Shown in pieces: positions 10,915 through 23,652 of a DNA stretch of 64,000 nucleotides (positions within the stretch are counted from its first letter, which is position 1; each line of letters begins with the position of its first letter). The notes beneath the pieces were generated by a model. The model saw only the letters and a list, made by a program, of their open reading frames with translations, had not been told where the DNA came from and ran no database searches. The translations under genes were made by a program, and so were the position numbers. This DNA comes from Druceiella hillmani (Eukaryota; Arthropoda; Insecta; Lepidoptera; Hepialidae), in assembly GCA_039881145.1 (NCBI GenBank), contig JAYKKI010000013.1:41435501-41499500 (forward strand), in the 5' to 3' direction.

Positions 10915-13028
10915 TATGGGTTAACAATTTTCTTTTCCTGGATCCTTTTTATATTGTAATTACTAATAATATTATAATTTGAACTTTATGTAACTCGTCG
11001 GCACTCATACGGTTATACAAAATATGAAATAAACACTTTTTTGCCTTGACGTGTACTCCACAGACTATTACCATTACCACGAAAAAGGAACATTTGAAAT
11101 CACACAAAATTCACAGCTTGAAACTCGTTCATTCAATCTGACATTTTACAATTATTTGGCAGTAATCTCTACTCTGTGCGACTGTTTGACCACAGACTGT
11201 TATGTGTTTGTCATTGACAGTATGGATGTAAACAATAAATCTTTTATTGTTGAACGTAAATAATTAATCTTTTAATGTATTTATAATATATAATTTAATG
11301 TATTTGTAATAAATATTATATGTAAATTTTAGCTTCCTTCACTCCTTTCCATATAAACTTGAAGTTATTTACAAACGTCTGTCCTTTTAATGTAATAACG
11401 TTTGTTATGCCAAATCCTCTGCACGCAATATGATTAAAAAGGGGTACAAAGTTTTCTCTTCACGTTTTAATACATAGATGCCTTTATTTGTTATTTCTTG
11501 CTTATTGTCATCTTTGCTCTTTCCTTATCGTCAATTGCGTAATTTTTGCTTTTTATATTCTGAAAATACCAGTTTTTTTTAAAATGACATTATATTTATG
11601 TAACGCCAAGCTTATTTTCATTAATCGTTAGACCCATCTTCAGATCGCTGGTCTTTAAAGAAAAATATATACATTTTATACAGACAAAGTTAAGTTTTTC
11701 CTGGAGTCTGGAAAACTTTATGTACATATTTAAAATCGTCATCAATATTGTCATTTCCATTCTGTCCCTTTAATGTATTAACGTTTGTTATACTGAAACA
11801 TAGATCTTCTTTTTTGTCTTCTTTTTACAATGGAATGCAACTTTAAACATACATATAAAAGACATATACTAGCATATGGTTTTTATGGACATATGTCAGC
11901 ATTCAAACATGCAACAAATATGTTTCCGTCATTGAGTCCGACACATATTTCTTTTATTTTCAACTGACCTATATCGTAACAACATAATTTTGTGTATATA
12001 ATATAAACATATCTCCAAAATGCAAATTTTTCAACGCTTATGTTAGCTGTTAGCCGTTAGACGCTTGTAAATTAGTTGCGTGGTAATTAATTACCTCCAT
12101 TTAGCGTGTTCTGGAAATATCCATGTATTTTGGAACAATGCGAGTTGATTGCGGACGTATTGTGCGTAGATTTTATTGTCCCGTTGGATAATCAACTATG
12201 TCGGCGTTACAACGTCATTAAGGGTTGTTCTCTTATTTTATTCGTCTAGAATGGCGGCCGTCGAAAGCCACCGCCATTTGGGAATGTCACCCGTCGACAT
12301 TTCGCACTAAGGGTCTTGGGTTCCCCGAGGAGTTAAAAAGGTCGAGATGGCTGTCTAATTTGTGTTGATTGCGAGCGAGCGTTTTATTAAGTGTCGGGAA
12401 TGGTGTTGCGAAGCGAGGAAGAGAATGGATCGGGGAATTTATTGGGTTGTTTATGTCATAATTGTTTTTTGTTTTATTGTGTATTTGTTATCCATTAGTG
12501 GTATCGGATGAAAGAAACTTCTCAAGTTTAAAATGCATTGAATTTTCTGCTCTACTTAAGAAAAGTTTGTGAAACGCTACTAAAATTATCCTTGTCGGAA
12601 TGCTTGAAGCAGAGCAAGGATTTATTGAATCTGTTTTATCAAAGGAATAAAACGAGTTGAATTTTTTACATAGGATAAACTGTTACATATTATGTTACTA
12701 GTTCAAATGCAAGCTATATTTATATAATTGGTATCAGGCATCATCAGATCATCAGTAATGCACTCCGGCAATGTGCAGTTTTTTTTTTCTTTTGGGTGAT
12801 AAGGCAGCAAATTTTAAGCGTTTCCCGAAAAATCTTTATCATATGTATTGTTGAATTCGTGTTTCAATAAGTTTTTATTTGACACCCTACAAGATCTTCC
12901 TTGATTTTCTTTACTGATATTTCTTTATTAATCTACCCACTGAAATTTACCCCTAGAATCAAAATTGAACTTTTGATATTTTATCTTTTATATAAATATT
13001 TGCTGATCAAATCGAAGAGATTCTGTAA
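10915..13028. other. No gene recognised; small direct repeat and a GC-richer segment
   Basis: A 30-bp phrase CTGTCC(T/C)TTTAATGTA(A/T)TAACG followed by TTTGTTAT occurs near 11378 and again near 11762. From about 12120 to 12440 the sequence is GC-richer and apparently single-copy. It includes ATGGCGG (12251-12257) facing CCGCCAT (12271-12277). No exon or element was identified. Confidence 0.45.
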
Positions 13029-13246
13029 CGCCCGTGTGCACCATATACTGTCGGGACCGTCAGTCGGACATTCTGATAGTTAAAAATGTATCTCTGTTTC
13101 TTATTAACTGTTAATTGAGTTAGACCAAGACTAGAGTCTATCAACCGTCTCCATTGCACGGTGCAGTCACTAAAATATCCATATGAAATAGGTTTTTAAC
13201 TCTCAGTAAGTCCGACTAACAGTCCTAACCGTGTGTGGTGCGGGCG
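13029..13246. mobile_element. Foldback-type MITE with long imperfect terminal inverted repeats
   Basis: The left arm (about 13029-13093) and the reverse complement of the right arm (about 13187-13246) align: CGCCCG ends, then GTC(A/T)GTCGGAC, then AGTTAAAAA..TAT. The arms are imperfect and span about 45-60 bp, enclosing about 95 bp with a palindromic core TAGACCAAGACTAGAGTCTA. No clear target duplication is visible, so superfamily and exact ends are uncertain. Confidence 0.5.
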
Positions 13247-16099
13247 GAAGTGCTCCATTTTGCCAAGGAACATTAAAGGGGGAACGTGAAATTTTTTGAA
13301 ATCTTTAGTTTCTGGATATTAAGAATTGTAATGGTACTCGTATATTCAGGAATCGAAGGACAAGTCAACTCTCGTACGTGAAACTGTAAAACATTCGACT
13401 TTAAAATACTCTTAAATATTTCCTGTTGTTTATCCCATTGTGCCATTGAATTGAATAAATGCTTCGACCGGTCTCTGACATGTGACGAATTTACGACTGG
13501 CGGTCAACGTGACTTTGCCAATGAACATGGAATCTCCCATTCAATTTAGCTATTAAGGTACAAACTGGAGCTCGCTATTTGAATTTTTCCTCGACATGGT
13601 GGGATCATACCACTTTCCACGTGTCTAAACCACCTTTAAATATCTTCCGTAATTTATTAAATCACTTCTCTTTCGCTCTGCGTATTTGTTTTCTGCTTAA
13701 CTGAATTGGAAAATACGGTTATGTTCGTATCTTTCGGTGACCTTTTGCGCTACAATTAGATACCGAAGAAATAAGCTATTTCGGTATAAACAACTCAATA
13801 ATCTCAACAATCCCTTTTAATTTGACCTTCGCTGTGCCCTTGAAGCCTCAGTTATTTATAGATTTGTTTTCTTAGTGACACGCCGACCTTTTGTTAAATC
13901 ATTAAACCGTATTAGAGTCGCCCAGCTGTTATAGGAAAGCCATGTAATTTTTTCGTTTTGTGCGTTTGTCACATTTGCGCCAAGGTTTTCGACATAATGT
14001 TATCAATTTTTTTAGGTGGATGTTACTCGTAGACCTCATACCAAAATGTACATGTCAGATACGCAGCGAGTGTACCGTTATTGTCCATGCTCCTCAGTGT
14101 ATTGTTAAAGCGTTACATATATCCATTTGCACCGAAGCTGTACTTTTTGGCTGAGTCTAAATTAAAAACTTCGGCTGGCCTTCGCCACATTTCCTTCTGG
14201 CCTTCGTCATGTGCAGCGGCTAGTGTTTGACCATCGCATTTGCACTTTTCATTGGTCGGTCGGTTTTGTGTTTTCGTTCACCCAATTAGCCGTCGGGCTT
14301 GTTTGGTCTCGTAATCTTGTTTTTTGCCTGATCAAACATTGGCAGTCTAGTCGGTGCTCGTCTGAAATAGATGACCTTGGCTGTAATTAGTAGCGTGCAT
14401 GGCGTAATCAGATATTTGTCTTGATTGTGCTTAGGTGATAGTGAGACGTCACGCGGTGGAGATTGGACGTTTTACTTGTCACTCTGAGAATGGTGTATTT
14501 TAGAGCGATTGTTCTTGTTTTCCAATAAAACGTGAAACTCGAGCAGTATTTGCTTAACTGTGATTTCTGTGACTACCACAATAAATAAGAAAAAAAATTA
14601 TCTGTCTCTTAAACTGTATGATTGAGATTAGACGATGGAGCATAAAAAAGTCCATATGCTACCAAGACTATAGGAGATTATATGTATAGTAAAGTAGGTG
14701 ATACACATGCAGTAGGTACGTACGTCATTTATAATGAACTGAAAAAAAGTTAACTCGTTGTTTTTATGTATACTAAAACGTTCTGTGAGGCATAATTAAC
14801 TCTTGAAAGATTACGCAAACACCATCAGGACATACACATGCAGTACATACGTCATTCACAATTAACTGAAAAAAAGCCTTTTTATGTAACATCGTCTTAA
14901 CAGTTATTTCTATCAGATTATTTTGTGTTACTCCTCGTTGAAAAATACGAATTGTTGGCTAAAAACAATATTTTAACGATATGTAATTTAAAAAAAACAC
15001 ATTTAACATTTGGTGTATAGGGGTAGGAGATCTGGTATGTAAGATGTAGGGGTGTCCATACTTCTATTTAGGCAGTACTATTTGCGTCGATATGGACAAT
15101 GTATTGGATGTTCAGTTGAAGGTCAATAGATGTTTATATTTGTATAAAGTTGCATCTTCCCGCCGTTTCGACCTATGTGTGAATGCATATGCAAATGTTT
15201 GAATCGAATAGACACTTTGGTTAGTGTGTGGGTAGTTTTTATTCGGTAGTTTTTGAGCTAAACGTGTGCAAATTGATTATATACACGTTAAATCAGATAG
15301 AAGTTTTATTTGCGAATGTACTTCTCAGCGGTGCAACGAAGCAATTGCGGCTACTTTAGTAAGAGTACAAGTAATGCAATATCGGCCGATGTTAACTGGA
15401 TGATACTCGTAATAACCACGTACATTTCGTTAGAAAATGATAAGGTTGTTTATTATCTTTAAACATAATAACTTGCTATGCCCTTAACATTGTTATCTCA
15501 TTCGCTAGCCGCGATACAGTTATGTACAAAATAATTACGCAAGTTTTCAACTCTGTATTAAGTGAAAATTAAACTATGACTATTTTTAAGTAAAATATAT
15601 TAAAAACTGAGGGATAATTCCGCCATGTTTCATCAGCGTATAACCCCTCCTATTGTCATCTGTTGATTAATTTTTATAAGTTTGATAACGATTTTCAAAG
15701 ACGAACTTTTGTTTACTCTAAATTTATTTGCAGGACTGCCTTACATTTAAGGAACTATGGGTTGGTATCCATACGTTTTTTTCAGTTTCGTATTCCTCCA
15801 ATACTACTGGCTGGTGATTGTTTAATAGTGGGAAAAACATGTCCTCGATTGTCATGAAAAATTGACCATTATTTTACCTCGTGGAGTCATTTAGAGGAAC
15901 CTATGGTGTGATGTTTTACTCCTGGTGTTGCATACCACTAATATAGTAGTTGCGAAAGTTGGATTGTTTCATATCTAATAACTGTGCAACCAAGCAACTA
16001 ATTACTGCCAAATTTGGCGTGCGTATACTTCTTGTAACGGAGTAGGACTCAAGTATCACCCGTAGCTTCTCACACATGGAATGTTAATAACACGAAAAG
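13247..16099. other. No gene recognised; one degenerate two-copy repeat
   Basis: Relatively repeat-poor sequence. ACACATGCAGTA..ACGTCATT..AACTGAAAAAAAG occurs near 14703 and again near 14831 (about 128 bp apart). From 14160 to 14480 the base composition is less AT-rich. Octamer-like ATGCAAAT at 15189-15196 is expected by chance. No exon, tRNA or mobile element could be supported. Confidence 0.45.
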
Positions 16100-16250
16100 T
16101 ATGTTTGGATGTTTGTTACTCAATCACGCCTAAACGGTATGACATATTTTCATAAAACTTAGCACGGACAAAGTTAATGATTCAAACTAACATATTGGTC
16201 ACTTCTTACCGGAGAAATAACATTATAGATTTATGAATGAATTTCGTGTT
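16100..16250 (+). mobile_element. Relic of an abundant lepidopteran interspersed repeat
   Basis: GTTTGGATGTTTGTTACTCAATCACGCCTAAACGG-type sequence followed by TTTTCATAAAACTTAGCACGG is, from memory, a phrase found thousands of times in lepidopteran genomes. The same phrase occurs at 28388-28420. Ends cannot be placed. Confidence 0.45.
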
Positions 16251-16827
16251 TTTGTCCAATACATTTTAGCATAGTAACATGTCAATAGAAGACGTAAAGT
16301 GTATTAATAATAAAGGATTTAATATCGTTTATAAATAGATGTTGTGATTTTGTCATCAGGTTAGGAATAAATCTCACCGTCATAATCGAAATTCTATGCG
16401 AACGTTGCCGCGAGCTAAAATATATATTTTAAGCTACCTCTCATCGGTGGCGTCTCTGAGACAAATATTTACCAATAACATTTTTTCTGTCTTCAAACGA
16501 ATCCATAAGGTGACTTTTTTCATGTATTCTATCAGAATAATTGAAAAGAAATATATTTCGCACTACCCTATTGAATAGGTTTCAATGCTGATGTGTAGCA
16601 GTCACCTTTTTCTGCCTTATTTTCTATTTACTCAGTCTGTTTATAGTGTTTAAAGAAAAATCTTAGTCTCCGACACCGATTTTTCAATCCGAGACATCCT
16701 CTTTTCACATAAAAATGAATTCGTAAGCATCGTTGCGCAGTAAGGTCAGTTTTCCTAGACGTAATATATTGAAGGAATAGAAGATCTGTTTTCTGTCTGG
16801 TACTAGCAACTGAATACTATATTAAGG

Positions 16828-17463
16828 CACAGTGTAAACTCTTTATCTTCTGAAACTCAAGGGATCGAATATTTTCTTTCGTTATAGAGAGTTTTCGCTT
16901 TATGGAGTGTGTAAATAAAATACATATACCATCCAAGTCGCTAAATTTTGGCTTCCTTAACTTCTTACAGGAATTTCATTTCATTCCAGCCTTTAGTATC
17001 TTCTTGTTCTTCCAAATGGTAGACACAGTTAAGGTATCAAGTCCGAAACGTCTCCCAACATCATTTTTCTTTTCTCCTTTCTCCATCGCACGTTTAAAGC
17101 CACTTTCTGATCTATACATAAACTTTTTCTCTTTATGGCCATGTTTGGTCTTTAACATTCAGCTGACGACAGATCAAGTGATTATACGAAAGCGGTAATG
17201 TATCAAGGGTCAAGTTTACCCAGTAAACACGTGTGCCTAACAAAAACAGCAGTGGTGATTGTATACAATAACAGCAGTAAAACTGTGTCTATTCATTCTT
17301 AGAATTGTCGGCTTCGTAAAGTTAATATCGGAGTCTATATGAGTTTATTGATGATCAATATGTACTCAGTGATAATAAAAGATAAACAAATTTTGCCGCC
17401 GAAACAATATTTTCTCTTTCGTAATAGAGAGTGGCGGGTTCGTTATAAAGGGTCTATCAGTGT
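16828..17463 (-). mobile_element. pogo/Tigger-like DNA transposon relic
   Basis: Contains a minus-strand transposase DNA-binding domain (16976-17158). It is flanked by CAGTGTAAACTCTTTATC (from 16831) and, on the other strand, CACTGATAGACCCTTTATAACG (from 17462), which resemble each other and the CAGTG..CTTTATAACGAA type of pogo ends. Further subterminal GTTATAGAGAGTTTTC-like copies lie at 16882 and 17505. At about 636 bp it is far shorter than an autonomous element, so an internal deletion removed the catalytic domain. The exact ends are approximate. Confidence 0.45.
16976..17158 (-). pseudogene. Truncated pogo/Tigger-like transposase, N-terminal helix-turn-helix
   Basis: The 60-residue frame contains RAMEKGEKKNDVGRRFGLDT followed by LTVSTIWKNKKIL, which I recognise as the Psq/CENP-B N-terminal helix-turn-helix pattern (GEK..DVARRFG..STVSTIWKN) of pogo-family transposases. 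Past the stop, another frame reads KLRKPKFSDLDG, matching the segment that normally follows this domain, so a frameshift broke the reading frame. The DDE catalytic core is absent. In a living element this domain binds the terminal repeats; here it is inactive. Confidence 0.65.
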
Positions 17464-18786
17464 ATGGATTAGAAGGCAAACAAACGAAGATCAAACAATA
17501 TTTACGTTAGAGAGTTTTCCATTATAAAGGGTGTAATATAACAGTGTATATACTGTTATATTTTTACTACCTTTTCTCCCAAAAGTACTTAGGAATATAG
17601 GGCATATCGACACGTTAAGACTTTGCTTACTATTGACATTTTCCAGTAAATTTTCTTTTCGAAAAGTAAGAGTTTTGGCAATTACCTAAAATATTAAGAA
17701 TCCCTAATACTTTTGTACGTCACTATACATAGAGATACTTTTGTTTAGCACTAATTTCTAGAAAAACTCGTGACGTTTCGATAAAGGATCGTATCATTTG
17801 ACGTAGACACTTTTAAGTGTTATGTCTGAGTTGAAGATAGGTTCTGTTGATACACAAACATCGCAGAAGTGTTGGAGTGAGGAGTGATTTCAGAAAGTTC
17901 TAATGGCCAGAAAAACTTAAGGAGTAAAACTAAGGGAGAATTAAAGAAAAAACATGCCGAATGTGAACGTTGTTACGTTAAGGAATTTGGATGTAGAGTC
18001 GGTTTTTTCGTTATGGAATTTTAAGAAAAACCCCAAAAAATGCCTCAAAATTGATGTTCCAAACTTTTCATTTATTTTTTGATGCAACGAATTGTGAAAT
18101 GTCGATCTGCGGGTGTTGCAATGTGAAGGTTGGGTTTGTAGAAGTTGGTTTGGAAAACGTGATTTTTTATGATAAATCTGTCACTTAGCTTAACGGCGAT
18201 TAATATATCCAGATCTCACTACATCATAACTTTCAATTTAAGACCGATCATGATTTACAGGCAAATGTATTCAGTAATAAAAAATATGCAGTAATATTGA
18301 TTGATACGACGTCACCTCTAACTAAAAACGATATTTAGTAATTATTTTAATACAAAACTATTTGACCCGTGCCAATAATTCCAAGTCACCATCAATGGTA
18401 ATACAATGTGAGAATAAGTAAATGGAAGGGATTTTATTTTGAAAAGAAATAATAAACGTCTCATATTAATTAAAGAGGTTGTCAATAGACGGCGCTGTTT
18501 ACAATATAAACACCTTTGAGAAATAATATATAGAGAATTAAAAAAAATAATTTTGAATTTATTGTTTATTTTTCGTCATTAGCGATGAAGGTAATCTTCA
18601 AAATGATAGGCTCTATCATTGCTTTTGATGGAATATTAAGGGAGATATGGCGTACCAGCAAAACACTTTTGAGAAATAATATATAGAAATTATTTCGATC
18701 AGCTTGCATTAATAAATTAAAAAAATATTTGATTATCGGCCGGAAGATGTCCACTGCCCCCCCTCCCATAGACTTTTGCAAAAATC
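17464..18786. other. No gene recognised; small inverted and direct repeats
   Basis: TATAACAGT (17537-17545) faces ACTGTTATA (17552-17560), next to the pogo-like relic. TTTGAGAAATAATATATAGA occurs at 18513 and again near 18667, about 152 bp apart. Otherwise AT-rich single-copy sequence. Confidence 0.45.
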
Positions 18787-18969
18787 AATCCTGTGCCGCT
18801 TATATCCAACGACCTCCTGCGACTTTTACTAGGCTATCGGTCCACCCTGAGGAGGGCCAACCCACTCTGCAACTTCCGGTACATGATAGCCATCCGAGGA
18901 CTTTTCTTCCTCAACGGCCCTTGGGTCTGCCCGCTATGCGATCTGCCCCTTGCCACTTTAGTCTGCTAA
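18787..18969 (+). pseudogene. Probable retrotransposon-derived coding fragment
   Basis: A 60-codon frame ending in TAA is clearly protein-like: LISNDLLRLLLGYRSTLRRA, then CNFRYMIAIRGLFFLNGPWV and CPLCDLPL. The codon choice is GC-rich at third positions, unlike the flanks, and CPLC could start a zinc knuckle like those at the C-termini of some non-LTR elements. Only this piece survives; upstream the frame meets TAG at 18769. I cannot name the family. A lone exon of a host gene is the alternative. Confidence 0.35.
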
Positions 18970-21900
18970 TCCTGCGAGTTATATCGATAAACTTTCTTTT
19001 TCAGCGGTTTATCTCCTCTTGACGTATCATGTTTAGGGAAATATCTTTTTACGTAGTTCCTTAATAATAACCTCGTAAAAGGACTCGAAAATCATTCGGC
19101 GTGCTATGCAAAAGATTATACTTAGGTTTTCTCTACAATATATTTACATGAAAAACAATATTAATATTTATATATATTTTACTATATACCCTGAAGTTTA
19201 AAATTGTATATGTATTAATATCCGTATTACAAGTTCTACTTGTACTTAACAAGTTTATTTTTTCATGAAAATAACAGATTTATTCTGCTTACTCGTTCGA
19301 CTATTATAGTGTCTCTTGAAATAAATCAAAAGCCTTATTGCTAACATCTCCGTATTTTAGGAAACATTTCCAATATCATAGAGAACAGAATGATTCAATT
19401 CACGGTCGACAATGTTTGCCGGTTTGTGTGTTTGCTCGATTGTTGTATCCTTTTTTTAAACGTGCGAATGTAAATGTGATGTGTCGTCTTGAACTGGTTT
19501 GTATAACGCTCGCGGGATCCGGTTTTAAAATGTAAACACGGTACATCGTCGAAACGTGTGGGTAAGGTGTGGTCATTGCGAAATGCCTTGGCCCGCGTCG
19601 CTGTCGGTACCTAAGTACATTATTTGACCGCTTGTAGGCTAAGCTGGATGGTACCTGAACTGGTATGCCATTCATTGTGCGGTGGATAAACATATTATTA
19701 CGATTGATTTGGATACAAATTGTACGACCGTGACTGCTGTTGGCAATATTTTTGAGTCTAAATTGGAGTAGTTTGTTCAGAACTCAGATGATTGGATAGT
19801 GTACGTGATGATTGTTATCTTCGAACGATACGTGAAAATGTTTGCAAGTTAATTGGATAGAGTTCTTTTCTAATAAAATGGACCGATTACCTTTCAATAG
19901 TAATCAGTGAGCTGTTTTTCTGAATATTGAAATTATATCGATGTCTGCCTGATTTGAATATTCGCTGAATTACCACCTTGAATATTGCAGCTTTTTAGCT
20001 TTAACTTACTGAAAATAGCACTGCAATGGTAAGCCAGCGGACAACTGAACAGCAGATTACCCTTACTTGAATCCATAAAGAGTGAATGAATCATCTATAA
20101 ATGAATAACCCACAGAGAGTGAACGTTTGATAGAGGCCCTTAAAGTTTTGTCTCATTTTGTGTGATGCATTCTCCACCATTTTGATGAGTTGCATCTCAA
20201 AAAGCCTTCCTATATTTAGCTTACCGTTTCTTTAGAGTCAGTATCTTATTATAAGGTAATATTTAGATCCCAATTTAATCAGAATTTGTTAGATCTCCTA
20301 AAGGGCGAAAAAAAGTTCTTAAGTCCCTTTTTTGCTTAAATTATAATATTCTGTTAATTTACTTTAAAAAATTAGGAGATGGGAAAACAATTGATTTAAT
20401 GAACTGAAGCAGTTTTTCATCACTACTCATTAAATATTGAAAGCAATAAGTGGAACTGTATGTGATATAAACGAAAAGCTGTCAACATAAAAAGCTTCGG
20501 TTTTATAAAAAAAAGACTAAAAGGTATTGCTGTCATTTCCAGACCTTGGATGTAGCGATAGACCAGCTCCCCTTACTTCTTTATCGGTCAGTAGGGAAAA
20601 GGTCTTGATTTAATCTTTCCTTTTGACAGAAAAAAGAGAATTTTTTTTATTTGGAGATGAACTTTTTGAGACATTCATCTGTTATACAATGTCGACTTAA
20701 AGTTTTGCTACGTCTTCTGCTTCGATGGTCACGAACGATGCATAACATTGGAAGCACCTTGACGTAACAGCATGATTTTGCATGCCAAGTTGCATGTGAG
20801 GCGAATGTTTAAACAAAATTCGCGCGTTCAGTGTCGATTGGAAACTATTGTTAATGTCTGTTAATTGATAAGTAATAGGAACGCGTTGAATGTAGATAGA
20901 TATAAATCTCGTTTTAATATGATTGGCTTTAGACTTTCAGTCAAGTCTTTTGTTTAATCAAGGCTAAGTTAATGGCGAATAAAAAGTGTAATTATATCCA
21001 GTGATACAGCACCGTATTGTTCGTCTATATTCCTTTCACACGGACGCGTTTACGTCATTCATCATTCATGAAATCTTTGATGTGTTTTCCGTTTTATCAA
21101 TATCTGTCATTGTATATATGTAAGGGTGAAATTTGGCATAAATTAAGTTTTCATTTTAATGTACCACTTGCAATTGAAAGATTGCACAAATCAGCCAAAA
21201 ATAATTTAGGCTTGAAATTGTTAATCTCTGGCGAAAAAGGATTATCTGTTTGAATCGTGGATTTATTTATCTATTTTAATCCGTAGATTGGGTTGATTCC
21301 GTAATTATTATAGAATATGTCAGATTGACAGTTGTAGCCGCCATCGTCAAGACGACACATCACATCATCTTGAAACTCTCAGTAGTCTGCAATAAATGTG
21401 ATAATGGAATCGCGGAGAGAATTTTGACTTATGGCTTTGAATTTTAATGGCATTTTTAACATTATGATTTTATTGCGGGTTTTTTCTTTCCAATTCATCA
21501 GACTTTTATAAATACGTAATTGTCAAGTTTTTAATTTTATCTTGCTTGCCATCGGAATTCTTTTTTGTAAGGATTTATGTGCCTGTACATCTTCCTGCTT
21601 GTTTGCCTTAGTAGTGAATATGATTCATAAAATTCTCGGAACGTCGATACACAGCTGATGCCGCTGTTTCCGCTTGACCCCTGACATCTGTTTATTGGTC
21701 GATGATAAATGTAATGTTTATTTTGCTTTGCGCCTCACGCGCAGAACTACTGGCGAATGATTTAGGGTAGCATACACGCTCATGCTGCCTCAAAATAATG
21801 GCCGCCATTCATCCGTATTTTCCTGCAATTATCTAGAAGTTGATGTTTACGGGAAATTTTCTGTATTTAAACCTAATTAGTTTTTCATGTCTACTCATAT

Positions 21901-22493
21901 TTGCACCATTTTTTTTTTATTGAATGGTCACAATAGTCGTTGCTATTATTGCTTAAAAAGTTTTTCTTTTTCTTATCTCATACCTGAAAAGTGTTTTGTT
22001 CTCTCCCTTAGTAATATAACAAATATATTAGTTTATTGATCACGAAAATGTCACCAAAAGTTATAAGGATTTAGTACATAAGTATGTATGAGCCCGGTTT
22101 TCGGACAAAGAAACCCCGGGGTACTACACATAAAGCTCTTTTTCCTTGGTTACGAATTCGGCAGACAGGCACTCTGCTTTACATTTTATTATCTCATCTT
22201 GTTGAGAACAGAGAATAAAAATACGAGACATGTTTACATAGTCATAAATAAGTATTCGCGTCTCAAGTGTCTGAAAGTTTTGGAGAAATTCGTTGATTCC
22301 TAATCGAAAATGTAAGGATGTTCTATTTATTTTCTTGCCTGCTGTTACTTGGAATCGAATATTGACTTTCTTATCCAACAACGAAAAGGAAAATTGTTTG
22401 TGCTTCAATCGGATGTGAATTTTCATTTCCTTTTTAAAAAGTAGCAAATCGTCAACAGGCATACGCGTATACAGATATACTGATACATATATG
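18970..22493. other. No gene recognised (3.5 kb)
   Basis: The longest repeat-poor stretch of the window. Short open frames show no known domain, including a 125-codon ATG frame at 22501-22124 (minus). Less AT-rich patches lie near 19400-19800, 20690-20900 and 21640-21830. The last has ATGGC (21798-21802) facing GCCAT (21804-21808). It could hold regulatory DNA, but nothing can be assigned. Confidence 0.45.
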
Positions 22494-23652
22494 TGGGTCA
22501 TTTTCTTAAATTCAGTTCTTTTATCAATTAAAGTTTTTTCATCTCAAGAAATTTGCGAATGAAATGTTCGTGCATGTGGAAGTTGGTGTTCTTTTCAATC
22601 ACGTGAAACATGATGAGTGTGTTTGTAACAATAGTCGTTATTTTCAATTTAGATGAAAAAAAAGGTCGCCAATGAAATGTTCGTTAGTGTAGAAGGTAGT
22701 GTTCTTTTCAGTCACGTTAAATATGATAAGTGTGTTTGTAACAATAGTCGTAATTCGCGAAATCGATCGATAAGAAAATACGCATAGATGTGGGTCATTT
22801 TCATTTATAAATTACATTTGTCGTCCCCATATTTTCAATTCAGATATCTCGAGAACCAGAAGATCGCCAATGAAATGTTCGTGCATGTAGAATGTAGTGT
22901 TCTTTTCAGTCACGTTAAATATGATGAGTGTATTTGTAACAATAGTCGTTATTTACGAAATCGATCGACAAGAAAATACGCATAGATGTGGGTCATTTTC
23001 ATTTATAAATTACATTTGTCGTCCCCATATTTTCAATTCAGATATCTCGAGAATTAGAAGATCGCCAATGAAATGTTCGTGCATGTAGAAGATAGTGTTC
23101 TTTTCAGTCACGTTAAATATGATGAGTGTATTTGTAACAATAGTCGTTATTTACGAAATCCATCGACAAGAAAATACGCATAGATGTGGGTCATTTTCAT
23201 TTATAAATTACATTTGTCGTCCCCATATTTTCAATTCAGATATCTCGAGAATTAGAAGATCGCCAATGAAATGTTTGTGCATGTAGAAGATAGTGTTCTT
23301 TTCAGTCACGTTAAATATGATGAGTGTATTTGTAACAATAGTCGTTATTTACGAAATCGATCGACAAGAAAATACGAATAGATGTGGGTCATTTTCATTT
23401 ATAAATTACATTTGTCGTCCCCATATTTTCAATTCAGATATCTCGAGAACCAGGAGATCGCCAATGAAATGTTCGTGCATGTAGAAGATAGTGTTCTTTT
23501 CAGTCACTTTAAATATGATGAGTGTATTTGTAACAATAGTCGTTATTTACGAAATCGATCGACAAGAAAATACGCATAGATGTGGGTAATTTTCATTTAT
23601 AAATTACATTTATCGTCCCCATATTTTCAATTTAGATATCTCAAGAACCAGT
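22494..23652. repeat. Tandem repeat, 198 bp x ~5-6
   Basis: GATGTGGGTCATTTTCATTTATAAATT-type unit starts recur at about 22786, 22984, 23182, 23380 and 23578 at an exact 198-bp period, preceded by a degenerate, shortened unit from 22494. Units contain ATCGCCAATGAAATGTTCGTG and CGAAATCGATCGACAAG. Because 198 is divisible by three, each unit repeats the same 63-65 codon open frames; each is stopped within its unit, so these are not genes. Confidence 0.95.

Noticed and set aside
11378..11795. LTR pair of a small retrotransposon
   Set aside because: The direct repeat is only about 30 bp, lacks TG..CA ends and encloses no primer-binding site.
15189..15196. POU octamer ATGCAAAT as a regulatory site (also at 55531)
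   Set aside because: An 8-mer is expected a few times by chance in 64 kb of AT-rich DNA.
22124..22501. 125-codon ATG frame on the minus strand
   Set aside because: Composition is not protein-like for any family I know, and the frame runs up to the edge of the 198-bp array. Length is not exceptional for a 64-kb window.
22897..23579. Series of 63-65 codon genes
   Set aside because: Identical frames repeated by the 198-bp tandem array and stopped in each unit.
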